Positions 8,088 through 19,908 of a DNA stretch of 46,743 nt are shown in pieces (within the stretch, counting starts at the first letter, position 1; every line of letters begins with the position of its first letter). The notes beneath the pieces are model-generated. The model was not told the DNA's origin. It saw only the letters and a list, made by a program, of their open reading frames with translations, and did no database searches. The stretch comes from Nitrosomonas eutropha (GTDB lineage Bacteria; Pseudomonadota; Gammaproteobacteria; Burkholderiales; Nitrosomonadaceae), in contig NZ_QICQ01000023.1 in NCBI RefSeq assembly GCF_003201195.1, forward strand, positions 1 to 46,743. Reading direction: 5' to 3'. The position numbers and the translations under genes were made by a program.

Positions 8088-8250
8088 AGCGGCAGTTCTC
8101 CCCGTTTGCTCCGAGATAGACTACGAGCTTATTCTCGCGCAATAAGGCTCAATAAGACTGTGCGTCGTTGTGGCATTAGTCTGCATGTTTTCGTAAGCGT
8201 TGTGTAGAGCTCGACGGCTCTCTATGGCCTTCGCCAGACATCGCGTATTA

Positions 8251-8602
8251 TAGACGTCACGGATGGGTACATTATTGGGTACATCCGTACTACACGAATT
8301 GAATAAAGCTTTTATTAATCAAGGGAGTAGGCGGGCTTTACTGTTTCCATCGCCCGCTCCACTGTTACAGTCTACCGGATTCCACGGACGTCCAAAAAGG
8401 TCTGTAAGTCATTGAGTGTTGGGAAGTATTTCGGATTCGATGTTCCACCGACGCCCACTGAAATCCACCCGTATCCAGCCCCATTATGTACACTTTTATG
8501 TACATCACAATGAGGGTGACGCCGGTTCCGGGTTGTTGGTGGGCGAAATCCGGTGACGAGATCAGCAACTAGCACTGAGCCTAACGTTCAGGAGTTAGAG
8601 CT
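8251..8602 (+). other. Remnant attachment/integrase-leader region of a second element
   Basis: Read on the plus strand this matches, with gaps, the minus-strand sequence between tRNA-Gly and the integrase at 11121-10896. Shared blocks include CCCGCTCCA (8353-8361), GTCTGTAAGTCATTGA (about 8400-8416) and CTGAAATCCACCC (about 8459-8471). A tandem 12-bp-period pair (TTATGTACA at 8484-8492 and 8496-8504) sits where the other copy has TTTATGGACTAA twice. Another pair, GGGTACAT at 8265-8272 and 8277-8284, lies inside an ACGGATG/CATCCGT inverted repeat. This appears to be the att and promoter region of a lost integrase gene. Confidence 0.6.
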
Positions 8603-8655
8603 ATGGCGCTTTCTGATGTCGCCGTACGCAAGGCCAACGCAACGGCTAACATCAG
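8603..8655 (+). pseudogene. Integrase gene fragment (first ~16 codons only)
   Basis: ATG at 8603, after AGGAGTTAGAGCT, begins MALSDVAVRKANATAN. This closely matches the intact integrase start MALSDMAVRQARATGKN at 10895. Homology stops at about 8655, where the sequence becomes the antisense of a LysR gene. The fragment and its leader lie inverted relative to the intact copy. It is a deletion scar and should not give a functional recombinase. Confidence 0.65.
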
Positions 8656-9020
8656 CATGTCTTGCCAGATTGCCTGGGCCGCGATGTCCTCGCTGACCGC
8701 ATCAGCACATGCGAACCCTGCATCGAAGTGGCCCTTGCGTAGTCCTCGTAGTTGCTCGGCCAGAGATACGTCGAACAGGCGGATTTCTATTTCAGGTCCT
8801 TCCTCGCAGCAGCGTGCCAGCCACGACGATAGGCGCGGCTTGACGGTACCATCGGAGGCGACGATGCGCAGTGTGCCGCGATAGCCAGAAGCGGCCGCTT
8901 TGGCGCTCGTCGTAGCCTCCTCGAGGTTAGTAAATACCCGTCGTACATCCTGCAAAAAGATTTGCCCTGCATTGGCCCGTTCGTGTTTGGCGCTCGGTGC
9001 AGCACGATTGAATGCTTGGT
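8656..9020 (-). pseudogene. LysR-family regulator fragment
   Basis: On the minus strand the frame from about 9020 reads NAGQIFLQDVRRVFTNLEEA, then SAKAAASGYRGTLRIVASDG and SLAEQLRGLRKGHFDAGFAC. This is clearly homologous to residues about 50-175 of the LysR protein at 4161 (LTPAGEVYLLNLRRVF, YRGMLRIAVSDG, LAEQLRGLREGVFDAGFA). The DNA-binding half and the last third are missing. The 5' break lies at about 9015-9020, beside the end of the integrase gene, and the 3' break at about 8655, against the integrase fragment. It is not expected to be functional. Confidence 0.75.
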
Positions 9021-9041
9021 TAACTCAAGCGGTTCAGACCG

Positions 9042-10895
9042 TTAATTCAATGGCTCACTTGACCGCTTCTGAACGGACGTAATGGCCTGCAGCACCGTGC
9101 CCAGATTGCTCGGTGTGACGGTGTCAATGGCCGTGCGATCACTCAGTTCCGCATGCGGTTTCGTCAACAGATGGTACAGCGCCCATGGGTCGGTATCTGG
9201 ACACTGCTTCAGAAGCACCTGAACCAGTTTCTGTTTTAGCGGCACCAGTTGCCAATCGGGAACGCGCTGCCCCCGATTGCCCAGACTGATCGATAGCAGC
9301 TTGCCGGCCTTTAGTTCCCGGTTGATCTGATCCTTGGATTTGCCAGCCAGCTTGGCGAACAGCGGAACCGGAAGATTGTCCGGTGCTTCATAGATGGCCA
9401 GCATTTCCTCGCGCTCGCGCTGGATTGTGGATGTCTCTGGCTCCGGTGCCAGGACGTGAGCTGTTGCCGGTGGTAGGGGTGAGAGTCGCTGAAACGCGGC
9501 GCCGTGGTCGATTGCGCTGACGATAATGGGTGTTTCTATTGTGGTCTGTGCACTGTCCGTGGCGGATGCGACGGCAGGGCCGCTAGCGTGCTTATTGTTG
9601 ACCATTGCTGGCACCCCTTCGATGCGGATCGTGAGATGTGTGCTGGCAGCCGCCACGTGGCCTTGTTCGAGAAGGTCGAGGCGGTCGGCCCAGTCCTGCA
9701 TCATTCGGCGGCGTGGCTCGACGTACTCGGCATGGTTATAGGCCGTGCTGACCTTATCCGGATCGGAGTGGGAAAGCTGGGCGTCAACCCACTTCTTGAG
9801 GTAGCCGAACTCATTCAGGGCGGTCGAGATCGTACCGCGTATGCCGTGACCGGTAAGCAGGTCCTGGTAACCCATGCGTTTCAGAGCGCCGTTGAGCGTA
9901 TTTTCGCTGATACGCTTTGTCAGATCGCTGCGGTGTGCGAGCAGATAACGCTGCGCGGGTTTGATCCGCTCCAGCAGGGACTGGACAATTTCGATTGCCT
10001 GTAGCGACAAGGGCACGATATAGGGCGGTATATCTTGCGTGCGCTTCCCCTTTTTGCGCATGTCGAGTTGCAATTGCTTGACCACCTCTGGAGGAATAAT
10101 CCACAGTCCTCGCTCCAGATCGAATTGGTCAGGGGCTGCCAGGCGCAGTTCTCCGGTACGCACGCCCGTCAGCATTAATAAGCGGATACCGAGTTTCGTC
10201 GTGACAGCGCCACGGTAGCTGCGAAGCTTTTGCAGGAGTTCTGGTATCTCGGGTAAGCGAAGAAATGGGTTATGGGCGGCTGGCGGCTTGGGGATAGCCA
10301 CGACGTCCAGATCTGACGCTGGATTGGTTTCCAGTCTCTCGATCTTGACCAGGGCGAAGCGGAACAACTGGTTGAACCAGGTGCGCACCTTCTCTGCGGT
10401 CGTTAGTGCGCCGCGCTGCTCGATCTTGGCCAGTACCTCTAGCAAGTAGGAACGGCGAATGTCGTAGATGGAGGTCCTGCCCAAGCTTGGCAGCACATCG
10501 TTCTTAAAGATTCGCTGGATTTGCGAAAGGGTGCTTTGCCGTCCTTCCTTGAGTTCCAGCTTGCGATGTTCGATCCACTGTAGGTACACCGCCTTGAAGT
10601 TGTGTTCGTCGGCCAGACGAACCGCCTGGCGCTTGTGCTTACGATCAACCTTAGGGTTGATGCCTTTGGCGAGCAGGGCGCGGGCTTGGTCACGCAGGGC
10701 TCGCGCCTCGCGCAAGCCGATTTCTGGATAGGTGCCCAGCGACATGCGTTTTTGTTTGTCAGCCCAGCAATAGCGAAAGTGCCAGGATCGGCCGCCTTGG
10801 GCCGTTACGGCCAGAGAAAGGCCATCTATATCGCCGAGGGTGTAGTTTTTGCCAGTTGCCCTAGCTTGGCGAACCGCCATGTCTGAGAGTGCCAT
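9042..10895 (-). CDS. P4-type tyrosine integrase, ICEclc IntB13-like, with C-terminal extension
   Basis: This 617-residue site-specific recombinase should integrate and excise the element at tRNA-Gly. Residues 1-90 are the DUF4102 arm-binding domain, about 95-200 a SAM-like core-binding domain, and 210-400 the catalytic domain. Catalytic residues are Arg246 (TGVRTGEL), His350 and Arg353 (GHGIR), His376 (LSHSD) and Tyr386 (TAYNH). Residues about 420-617 exceed the usual 400-residue P4 integrase. They include an HTH-like stretch (AKLAGKSKDQINRELKAGKL) and a tail (DPWALYHLLTKPHAELSDRT onward) resembling the Xre/MbcA/ParS C-terminal fold. The ICEclc integrase IntB13 is similarly long and also targets tRNA-Gly. 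The gene reads away from the tRNA, 225 bp downstream of it. Confidence 0.93.
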   Translation of the reverse strand: MALSDMAVRQARATGKNYTLGDIDGLSLAVTAQGGRSWHFRYCWADKQKRMSLGTYPEIGLREARALRDQARALLAKGINPKVDRKHKRQAVRLADEHNFKAVYLQWIEHRKLELKEGRQSTLSQIQRIFKNDVLPSLGRTSIYDIRRSYLLEVLAKIEQRGALTTAEKVRTWFNQLFRFALVKIERLETNPASDLDVVAIPKPPAAHNPFLRLPEIPELLQKLRSYRGAVTTKLGIRLLMLTGVRTGELRLAAPDQFDLERGLWIIPPEVVKQLQLDMRKKGKRTQDIPPYIVPLSLQAIEIVQSLLERIKPAQRYLLAHRSDLTKRISENTLNGALKRMGYQDLLTGHGIRGTISTALNEFGYLKKWVDAQLSHSDPDKVSTAYNHAEYVEPRRRMMQDWADRLDLLEQGHVAAASTHLTIRIEGVPAMVNNKHASGPAVASATDSAQTTIETPIIVSAIDHGAAFQRLSPLPPATAHVLAPEPETSTIQREREEMLAIYEAPDNLPVPLFAKLAGKSKDQINRELKAGKLLSISLGNRGQRVPDWQLVPLKQKLVQVLLKQCPDTDPWALYHLLTKPHAELSDRTAIDTVTPSNLGTVLQAITSVQKRSSEPLN

Positions 10896-10984
10896 CGTTC
10901 CAGCTCCTAATACGAGTTAGGACTAGATCGTGGTCTTATCTACCGCTTTGGCCCAGCAAGAATACGGACTCACACTCACCCGGA

Positions 10985-11008
10985 TTTATGGACTAATTTA
11001 TGGACTAA
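10985..11008 (-). repeat. Perfect tandem 12-mer in the integrase leader
   Basis: TTTATGGACTAA occurs twice in immediate succession (10985-10996 and 10997-11008), about 90 bp upstream of the integrase start. Pairs with the same 12-bp period but different sequence occur at the equivalent place of the remnant integrase leader (8484-8504) and at 8265-8284. These are likely arm-type binding sites for the integrase N-terminal domain or sites for its autoregulation. Confidence 0.6.
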
Positions 11009-11050
11009 AAAATCCTGGATGTGGGTGGATTTCAGTAGACGTCACTGGAA

Positions 11051-11072
11051 TGAAAAAGGGGCCAAAGGCCCC
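11051..11072 (-). terminator. Rho-independent terminator downstream of tRNA-Gly
   Basis: On the minus strand GGGGCC-TTT-GGCCCC (11072-11058) is followed by TTTTT (11057-11053). It lies about 50 bp past the tRNA 3' end and should stop the tRNA transcript before the integrase promoter region. It lies on the element side of the attachment core, so this terminator arrived with the element. Confidence 0.85.
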
Positions 11073-11120
11073 TGTTTTCAATGACTTACAGACTTCAGTG
11101 GAACTCTGTAGATCTTAAAT

Positions 11121-11196
<76 letters not shown>

Positions 11197-11245
11197 AAAC
11201 TACAACGGACTAATAAACTTGGATTTGCCTCTCGACAGACGGGTG

Positions 11246-11273
11246 ATTATAGAGACCCCTTCAAATTTGTCAA
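11246..11273 (-). promoter_or_regulatory. Sigma-70 promoter of tRNA-Gly
   Basis: On the minus strand a perfect TTGACA (11273-11268) and a perfect TATAAT (11251-11246) are separated by 16 bases. The predicted start, around 11239, is about 40 bases before the tRNA 5' end at 11196. A consensus promoter of this strength is usual for stable RNA genes. Confidence 0.85.
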
Positions 11274-11330
11274 GAATTATGGCTTTGATAATAATTGTTT
11301 TGATTGAAACTAACTCGGGATCCAGGACAT

Positions 11331-12062
11331 TCAAAACAATTCGTTCTTGCCAAGATAGCGCCATTTTCCTTCTGGCAGGTCAGCCAATCTGATCTGGCCA
11401 ATCCGGACACGTTTTAATCCGGACACGTTTAAACCAACCAACTCACACATCCGCCGGATTTGCCGCTTTTTACCTTCCTGCAGGATAAAACGAAGCTGAT
11501 CTTGATTTAAGAGACTCACCTTGGCGGGTTTTAATACTTGGCCGTCGAGCTGCAAACCATGATTGAGTAATGCCAGCCCTTTGCGCGTCAGATTGCCGAT
11601 TACCCGTACCAGATATTCCTTTTCAATTCGCGAATATTCTCCGATCAACTGTTTGGCAACACGGCCATCCTGAGTGAATACCAGCAATCCCTGTGAATCA
11701 ATATCAAGCCGACCAGCCGGGGCAAGATTTTTAAGGTGTTGCGAAGTAAATTTCAGAGAAGAACGATCTCGATGAAAACGAGAATCGTGACAAATCAGAC
11801 TGGCCGCTGGTTTATAGCCAAGCTCAGGCTGACCGGATACATAACCAACCGGTTTGTTCAACAAAATCGTTACTTGCTGATTCTGTTTGATCTGGGCTGT
11901 TCGATCAAGTGTGATTTCCTGCCAGGGATAAATCTTTGTCCCCAGTTCACGAGCCGGCTGTCCATCCACATAGACCCAACCTTGTTCGATATAAACATCT
12001 GCTTCCCTGCGCGAGCACATTCCCTGCGCGGACATCAGCTTGGACAAGCGAACTTTTTCCAT
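11331..12062 (-). CDS. rRNA pseudouridine synthase, RsuA/RluB/RluF family
   Basis: This 243-residue enzyme isomerises a uridine in 23S rRNA. It has an N-terminal S4 RNA-binding domain ([20 protein letters not shown], residues about 4-50). The catalytic domain contains the signature [19 protein letters not shown], with the catalytic aspartate, and the family C-terminal motif [14 protein letters not shown]. The length and the S4 domain suggest RluF or RluB rather than RluE, but the target uridine cannot be assigned from sequence alone. The ATG at 12062 is preferred over the TTG at 12065. It reads toward the tRNA-Gly promoter and is a core housekeeping gene. Confidence 0.9.
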   Translation of the reverse strand: MEKVRLSKLMSAQGMCSRREADVYIEQGWVYVDGQPARELGTKIYPWQEITLDRTAQIKQNQQVTILLNKPVGYVSGQPELGYKPAASLICHDSRFHRDRSSLKFTSQHLKNLAPAGRLDIDSQGLLVFTQDGRVAKQLIGEYSRIEKEYLVRVIGNLTRKGLALLNHGLQLDGQVLKPAKVSLLNQDQLRFILQEGKKRQIRRMCELVGLNVSGLKRVRIGQIRLADLPEGKWRYLGKNELF

Positions 12063-12117
12063 CAATAAACAAACTGCTTATAGAACTACACATCATCAAA
12101 AACGTGAAATAGGTGTA

Positions 12118-12561
12118 TTACTTGTTCTCATCCCGTACAGGCAAGCGCCAGATAAACGTAAACAGGATTACAGCCAGTAAAACCAACATACTTTTTAATC
12201 CCCAGGAAGAAACGATCAAAATCGAGCTGCCAAAGGATAACGACATCACCAGATATGCCCAACGCTTGACCTGGCGCGTCACACTGCGATATTCGCACCA
12301 TTCGTAAATAATCGGTCCGGCGATACGATGACTGAGCAGATAGCCATGAAAACGCTCGGAGCTGCGCGCAAAACAGCCTGCCGCCAGTAAAACAAATGGT
12401 GTTGTTGGCAGTATGGGTAAAAATATGCCTAATATACCTATAAACAGGGCAGTTACACCGATACTCAAGTATAGCCAGCGCACGACAGGTGAATCATGCA
12501 GTTGAAGCAGGTTAATATTCGTTTGTGCCTGATTCATTGATTTATTAAATTCTGTCGACAT
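12118..12561 (-). CDS. ybaN: YbaN-like inner-membrane protein (DUF454)
   Basis: The product is 147 residues starting at ATG 12561, after GAGGA. After a short cytoplasmic N-terminus the sequence has the DUF454 pattern. A first membrane segment (LYLSIGVTALFIGILGIFLP) leads into ILPTTPFVLLAAGCFARSSE, then a cytoplasmic stretch with HRIAGPII and a hydrophobic pair near the C-terminus. The family occurs widely in proteobacteria and has no established biochemical function. It lies 20 bases downstream of gyrB and may be cotranscribed with it. Confidence 0.88.
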   Translation of the reverse strand: MSTEFNKSMNQAQTNINLLQLHDSPVVRWLYLSIGVTALFIGILGIFLPILPTTPFVLLAAGCFARSSERFHGYLLSHRIAGPIIYEWCEYRSVTRQVKRWAYLVMSLSFGSSILIVSSWGLKSMLVLLAVILFTFIWRLPVRDENK

Positions 12562-12581
12562 AAAAAATCCTCAAAATTCAC

Positions 12582-15068
<2,487 letters not shown>

Positions 15069-16190
15069 CTACTCGCGCATTGGCATTAGGACATGATTGA
15101 ACTGATCATCATCCGGCAACGTAATTAATATAGCGCTTTGCATGTTCTCAAAAGAGCACCTGATATGCTCGCTATCCAGGTTGTTCAATACTTCCATCAG
15201 GTAAACGATATTAAAACTGGTATCAATTGTTTCATTTGAATAAACGATTTCAATTTCTTCCTGTGCTTCTTCCTGTTCCTTGTTTTTGGCGGATATATTC
15301 AGCTTTCCGTTCGTGATATTCAGATGAACGTTGCGAAATAAATCATTACTACTGGAAATAATCGCGGTGCGCTGCAGTGCGTGGAGGAAATCAAGACGAT
15401 TTATATCGAACTGAAAAACACTGGTTTGCGGAATTGCACGTCTGAAATCGATAAATTTTCCTGAAATGACTTTCGACACTAACACAGCATCTGAAAAGTG
15501 GAAGCAGATCTTTTTTGAGTAAATTTCGACAATTACCGGTTTGTCACTATCTTCCAGCTGTCTGATCAGTTCCAACACCGTCTTGCGCGGGATAATTGTT
15601 TCCGATTTTTCAAACTGTCCATCCAGATCGAAAGAAGTTATCGCCAGTCTGTGCGTGTCAGTGGCTACCAGCATCAGCTTGTTGTCTTCGATCAGCAATA
15701 ATGTCCCGTTCAGGTAATAACGCAGATCCTGCTGCGCCATGGCGTGTGATACCCGCTGCAGATGCTTTTTCAGTATTTGTTGTGTCAGTGTGAACGAGGC
15801 ATCGCAACGCTCATTGTCCTTGGCCATTCTCGGAAAATCTTCAGCCGGAAGTAGTTGCAGACTAAAACGGCTTTTTCCAGAAACAATTTGTAACCGGTTT
15901 TCTGACCGGATCAGTTCGACTGGGGAACCAGATGGCAAAGCGCGCAATATGTCCTGTAATTTTCTGACAGAAACAGTCATTTGCAGTGAACCCTGATTTT
16001 CCAGTTCCGGAATATTGGAAGTTGCCTCGACTTCTATTTCCAGATCTGTTGTCACCAGTGCCAGTTTGCCATCCCTGATTGAAATCAGGACGTTTAAAAG
16101 TATGGGAAGCGTGTGTCTTCGTTCTACGATACCACTCACTGTTTGTAGTGGTTTGAACAGCAAATCCCGGTCGGATATTGTTAGTTTCAT
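15069..16190 (-). CDS. dnaN: DNA polymerase III beta sliding clamp
   Basis: The product is 373 residues and dimerises into the ring that tethers polymerase III to DNA. It starts MKLTISDRDLLFKPLQTVSG and shows the three-fold clamp architecture, with GIVERRHTLPILLNVLI, the central RYYLNGTLLLI region and the conserved C-terminus VLMPMRE. It reads away from the candidate origin toward gyrB. Length and ends match the family. Confidence 0.97.
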   Translation of the reverse strand: MKLTISDRDLLFKPLQTVSGIVERRHTLPILLNVLISIRDGKLALVTTDLEIEVEATSNIPELENQGSLQMTVSVRKLQDILRALPSGSPVELIRSENRLQIVSGKSRFSLQLLPAEDFPRMAKDNERCDASFTLTQQILKKHLQRVSHAMAQQDLRYYLNGTLLLIEDNKLMLVATDTHRLAITSFDLDGQFEKSETIIPRKTVLELIRQLEDSDKPVIVEIYSKKICFHFSDAVLVSKVISGKFIDFRRAIPQTSVFQFDINRLDFLHALQRTAIISSSNDLFRNVHLNITNGKLNISAKNKEQEEAQEEIEIVYSNETIDTSFNIVYLMEVLNNLDSEHIRCSFENMQSAILITLPDDDQFNHVLMPMRE

Positions 16191-16394
16191 TTAATTTAAA
16201 AACTAAATAATAATAATTAAGCAGTGAAAAAAATAAGGATAAGTAACAAAATTACTTACATATTATATATTTACACGTTAAATTAATCCTGTATGATTTG
16301 AGTATAGCCTGTGGATGAATTGTGAACAAAATTTTCCAATCAGGATTTTATGCGAGTTATCCACAAAACATGCAGGGGTTATTGGCGTATTACG
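16191..16394. other. oriC: Candidate chromosomal replication origin (oriC) between dnaA and dnaN
   Basis: The 204-bp gap contains a perfect DnaA box TTATCCACA (16357-16365). It also has one-mismatch boxes TGTGGATGA (16310-16318, reverse) and TGTGAACAA (16321-16329, reverse). TCATCCACG at 16395-16403 overlaps the dnaA stop. The dnaN side (16191-16290) is strongly AT-rich, a plausible unwinding element. The promoter for dnaN must also lie here. Four boxes is a modest number, so a larger or different origin cannot be excluded. Confidence 0.65.
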
Positions 16395-17774
16395 TCATCC
16401 ACGCAGGATATGTATCAATGTACTGTAATCCCGGTTTATTCCGGGATCAGAAGCACGTAGTTCTACGATTTTACGATGGGCATGCAGTACAGTTGTATGG
16501 TCTCTTCCACCGAAAGCTTCGCCTATATCAGGCAGACTTAACTGAGTTAGTTCCTTGGCGATAGCCATTGCAACTTGTCTGGGTCGGGCGATAGCCCTGA
16601 CACGTTTCTTTGAGTACATGTCGGCTACTTTTATTTTGTAGTAATCCGCTACGGTTTTCTGAATGTTTTCGATTGAAATCTGCCGATTTTGTATGGCTAG
16701 CAGATCCTTTAACGCTTCCTTGGCCAGATCAAGGGAAATCGGATGACCGGTAAAGCGTGAATACGCCAGAACCCGTTTTAGTGCGCCTTCCAGTTCCCGG
16801 ACATTGGAACGGATATATTTAGCGATGAAAAAGGCGGTACTTTCGTCCAGTTCGATCTTCTCGATGAAAGCTTTTTTGAGCAGAATGGCTACGCGCATTT
16901 CGAGTTCGGGGGGTTCGATCGCCACGGTCAATCCCCAACCGAACCTTGATACCAAACGTTCCTCCAGCCCGGAAATCTCCTTCGGATAACAATCGGAAGT
17001 TATGATTACTTGCTTGTGTGCTTCGATTAATGCGTTGAAGGCGTAGAAAAATTCTTCCTGTGTCCGGTTTTTACCGCTGAAAAACTGAACATCATCCACC
17101 AGCAACAGATCAAGCGAATGATAGTAAAGCTTGAATTTATCGAATGACTTGTGCTGATAAGCACTGACGACATCCGATACATATTTTTCAGCATGGACAT
17201 AGCGGATTTTGGCCCCGGCATCCAGTTCCATAACGTAATTGCCGACCGCATGCATCAGATGCGTTTTGCCTAATCCTACCCCCCCGTAAATAAACAAAGG
17301 GTTATAGGCAATACCTGGTCGTTCTGCTACCTGAATGGCCCCGGCACGTGCCAGCTGATTGGCCTTCCCGGTAACAAAGGCGTCAAAGGTAAAAGCAGGA
17401 TTGAGCCGGCTGGGATTGGTTTTTCTGGCGGTGGTGCCATGCGCTTTATCTGTAGGTGGTTTCTTGTCTTCCTTGCTTTTCGGTTCAGGTGCCTTGATTG
17501 TTGCTGTTTTGATCTCGGCTGGATCTTTCAGCTCCAGTTTGAAATGGATTTTTTCATTGAAATGACCTTGTGCCATTTCGTCGATGCGGTTGACAAAATT
17601 ATCCTTGATCCATTGCAATACAAAACGATTGGGAGCAATTAAGACCAGGGTATTTTCCACATCCGGACAGATTTCCAGCTTGAGCGGCTTGATCCAGGTA
17701 TTAAACTGCTGTCCATTCAATTCCTGTTTGAAATGCTTAAGACAGAAATACCAGAAAGTCTCTATTTTCTGCAT
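16395..17774 (-). CDS. dnaA: Chromosomal replication initiator DnaA
   Basis: This 459-residue AAA+ initiator binds DnaA boxes and opens the origin. Domain I is [20 protein letters not shown] onward. Domain II is a short lysine/proline linker ([16 protein letters not shown]). Domain III has Walker [17 protein letters not shown], Walker [11 protein letters not shown] and sensor regions. Domain IV carries the DNA-binding signature [15 protein letters not shown]. The ATG at 17774 gives the normal N-terminus, though no strong ribosome site is visible. Unlike in many bacteria, rpmH does not lie upstream; a divergent L,D-transpeptidase gene does. Confidence 0.98.
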   Translation of the reverse strand: MQKIETFWYFCLKHFKQELNGQQFNTWIKPLKLEICPDVENTLVLIAPNRFVLQWIKDNFVNRIDEMAQGHFNEKIHFKLELKDPAEIKTATIKAPEPKSKEDKKPPTDKAHGTTARKTNPSRLNPAFTFDAFVTGKANQLARAGAIQVAERPGIAYNPLFIYGGVGLGKTHLMHAVGNYVMELDAGAKIRYVHAEKYVSDVVSAYQHKSFDKFKLYYHSLDLLLVDDVQFFSGKNRTQEEFFYAFNALIEAHKQVIITSDCYPKEISGLEERLVSRFGWGLTVAIEPPELEMRVAILLKKAFIEKIELDESTAFFIAKYIRSNVRELEGALKRVLAYSRFTGHPISLDLAKEALKDLLAIQNRQISIENIQKTVADYYKIKVADMYSKKRVRAIARPRQVAMAIAKELTQLSLPDIGEAFGGRDHTTVLHAHRKIVELRASDPGINRDYSTLIHILRG

Positions 17775-18164
17775 GACAAGTAGAAGAAATTAACCCGGAT
17801 TTAGAAAAGTATTCCGGTGAAACTTGAAAAAAACTAGAGAGGAAAAACAAACAGTTAAGTGCGGTGTAAAAGCAAAAGGGTTTTTTATAAGTTTACGTGA
17901 ACCCCGTTTATCTGCTGAGGAGGTTAGTATAATGAAGTTTTTCCGGAAAGGTTGTCTTATTGCGTACAGCTTCGCCAGGCCTGGATTACAGCTCTGTTGA
18001 TTTTGTTTGGCCTGTGTTTGCGGCAGTCAGAAAACCGGCCAATAGCTTTCAGATTTATCCTTTTGATTTTCATTTTATCAACCCGGGTAGGTATGATAAA
18101 AAACATATCTTTACAAAATATCTTTTAAAAACTGCTCTGGGTACAGAGGGAAAACTGTCTGATA
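17775..18164. other. Divergent promoter region between dnaA and the L,D-transpeptidase gene
   Basis: These 390 bases should hold the dnaA promoter on the minus strand and that of the transpeptidase on the plus strand. A TATAAT at 17928-17933 overlaps the ATG of a 22-codon frame (17932-18000) with GAGGAGG before it. That frame, MKFFRKGCLIAYSFARPGLQ, could be a leader peptide but has no supporting features. No DnaA box matching TTATCCACA is present, so an autoregulatory box was not found. Confidence 0.35.
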
Positions 18165-19850
18165 ATGGCCCTTTTAAACCGGGAATACAGGAATATTTTT
18201 TTGTTATTTATTCAAAATTCCAAAAAGTTCTGGATCAATCCTTCAGCGGCAGCGCGGTATTTAACCTTTCTTGCGCTGATGTTTACGATTTTGCCCGTCA
18301 TTGCTGAAAATTGGATTGCCAGCGCAGAATCGATACGCGAACAACTGGCAAAAAATATTCAGAACAATCAGGATAGTGCGGTACAGATAAACCTGCAGCG
18401 ATTTTATGCGCAACGTGATTATCAACCAGTCTGGACTTTGGCTGGTCATTCTGCTGTCTTGCTGGACACTGCGTTAGTGCTTATTAGGCAGGCTGATGAA
18501 GAAGGGCTTTCCAGCAATGATTACCATATTGAATCCTTACGAAAACTTCGTAACGAAACTTCTGATCCAATTTCCCTACTACTCGAACTGGATACAACCC
18601 GATCATTGCTGGCGCTTGCCCATGATTTGCACAGTGGCCGGCTGACGGCTTCTCTGGCTGATCCGGACTGGCACATTCCACAACAGCAATTTGATCCGGT
18701 AACGTTTCTGCAGCAAGCACTCACTTCAGGAAAACTGGAACAGGCCTTTGCAGATTTGCCACCTGATATTCCACAATACCGTTCGCTCAAACAACTGTTG
18801 AACAAATTTCGTACACTGGTTGCTGCCGATACCATATGGACCAGGATACCGGAGGAAACTTCATTGATTCGCCCGCATACCAGGCATACTTCTATTCCAC
18901 AGGTACGTCAACGTATTCAGGAGGCATATCATATTTTTGAAAAACCGGAATATGGTATTGTTGTCAGTGATAGCGAGTTTTATGATGATCAGCTGGAAAT
19001 AGCGGTCAAGGCCTTTCAGCGTCAACACGGATTAAATGCAGATGGCATTATTGGTAAAAATACCCGGCGAGCCATGAACATAACGCCAGGAGAGCATGTT
19101 CAGCAGTTGCGTATCACGCTTGAACGATTGCGCTGGCTGCCCAGGAAACTCGGTGATCGCTATATCCTGGTCAATATTGCCGGATTTAATCTGGTGGCAG
19201 TCCAGGAGAATGTGCGCGTGCTGGATATGAAAATAGTTGTCGGGCGCGATTATCGTTCAACACCAAGTTTCAACAGCAAAATTACTCACCTGGTTCTTAA
19301 CCCGTACTGGAATGTGCCTGCCAGCATTGCACGCAAGGATTTACTGCCAAAACAGAGATATAACCCGGATTATTTTGCTTCCGAGGGAATCAGGGTATTT
19401 TCCGATTACAAATATGAATCCGAGCTGAATCCTGATTTTATCGACTGGCATTCGACCAGCAGATCTCTTCCTTATATCTTGCGCCAGGATCCTGGTAGAA
19501 GAAATGCACTGGGCACTATCAAATTCATGTTTCCCAATCCTTTCAGCATCTATTTACACGATACGCCTTCCAAATATCTGTTTCAGAAGGATATTCGTAC
19601 TTTCAGCTCGGGTTGTATCCGTCTGGAGAAGCCATTGCAACTGGCAGAGTTTGTCTTAGGGCAATCATTTGAACAAGCCGATATTGCTGAAAAAATCAGC
19701 AGTGGCAAGACACAAACCGTGCATTTACCTGAAAAAATACCTGTTTATTTATTGTATCTGACCGCTTGGAGCGATGAGCAGGGCGAAGTTTACTTTTCAT
19801 CCGATGTCTACGGGCGTGACAAACGGGCGCTGGCATACGCCCACTGGTAA
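18165..19850 (+). CDS. L,D-transpeptidase, YcbB/LdtD type
   Basis: This 561-residue periplasmic enzyme forms 3-3 crosslinks in peptidoglycan. A hydrophobic segment (YLTFLALMFTILPVIAENW, residues about 32-50) acts as signal or anchor. A PG_binding_1 domain lies near residues 260-310 (VKAFQRQHGLNADGIIGKNT). The YkuD catalytic domain at about 340-500 contains IYLHDTP and FSSGCIRLE, with nucleophile Cys484. The long inserted cap before the catalytic cysteine is typical of the LdtD branch. ATG 18165 has a weak ribosome site, and a start further in, closer to the membrane segment, is possible. As in E. coli (ycbB-ycbK), it is followed by a MepK-like gene, 58 bases on. Confidence 0.9.
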   Translation: MALLNREYRNIFLLFIQNSKKFWINPSAAARYLTFLALMFTILPVIAENWIASAESIREQLAKNIQNNQDSAVQINLQRFYAQRDYQPVWTLAGHSAVLLDTALVLIRQADEEGLSSNDYHIESLRKLRNETSDPISLLLELDTTRSLLALAHDLHSGRLTASLADPDWHIPQQQFDPVTFLQQALTSGKLEQAFADLPPDIPQYRSLKQLLNKFRTLVAADTIWTRIPEETSLIRPHTRHTSIPQVRQRIQEAYHIFEKPEYGIVVSDSEFYDDQLEIAVKAFQRQHGLNADGIIGKNTRRAMNITPGEHVQQLRITLERLRWLPRKLGDRYILVNIAGFNLVAVQENVRVLDMKIVVGRDYRSTPSFNSKITHLVLNPYWNVPASIARKDLLPKQRYNPDYFASEGIRVFSDYKYESELNPDFIDWHSTSRSLPYILRQDPGRRNALGTIKFMFPNPFSIYLHDTPSKYLFQKDIRTFSSGCIRLEKPLQLAEFVLGQSFEQADIAEKISSGKTQTVHLPEKIPVYLLYLTAWSDEQGEVYFSSDVYGRDKRALAYAHW

Positions 19851-19908
19851 CAGCCGGAAAAGTGTCTATGACAGTCTTTTTAATTTGGCACGATCATGGA
19901 GGATAACA

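Noticed and set aside
11400..11430. Near-perfect 16-base tandem repeat (AATCCGGACACGTTT twice) in the pseudouridine synthase gene
   Set aside because: It encodes the family-typical segment [11 protein letters not shown] with no shift of frame or extra residues, so it is a coincidence of codon choice rather than a duplication.
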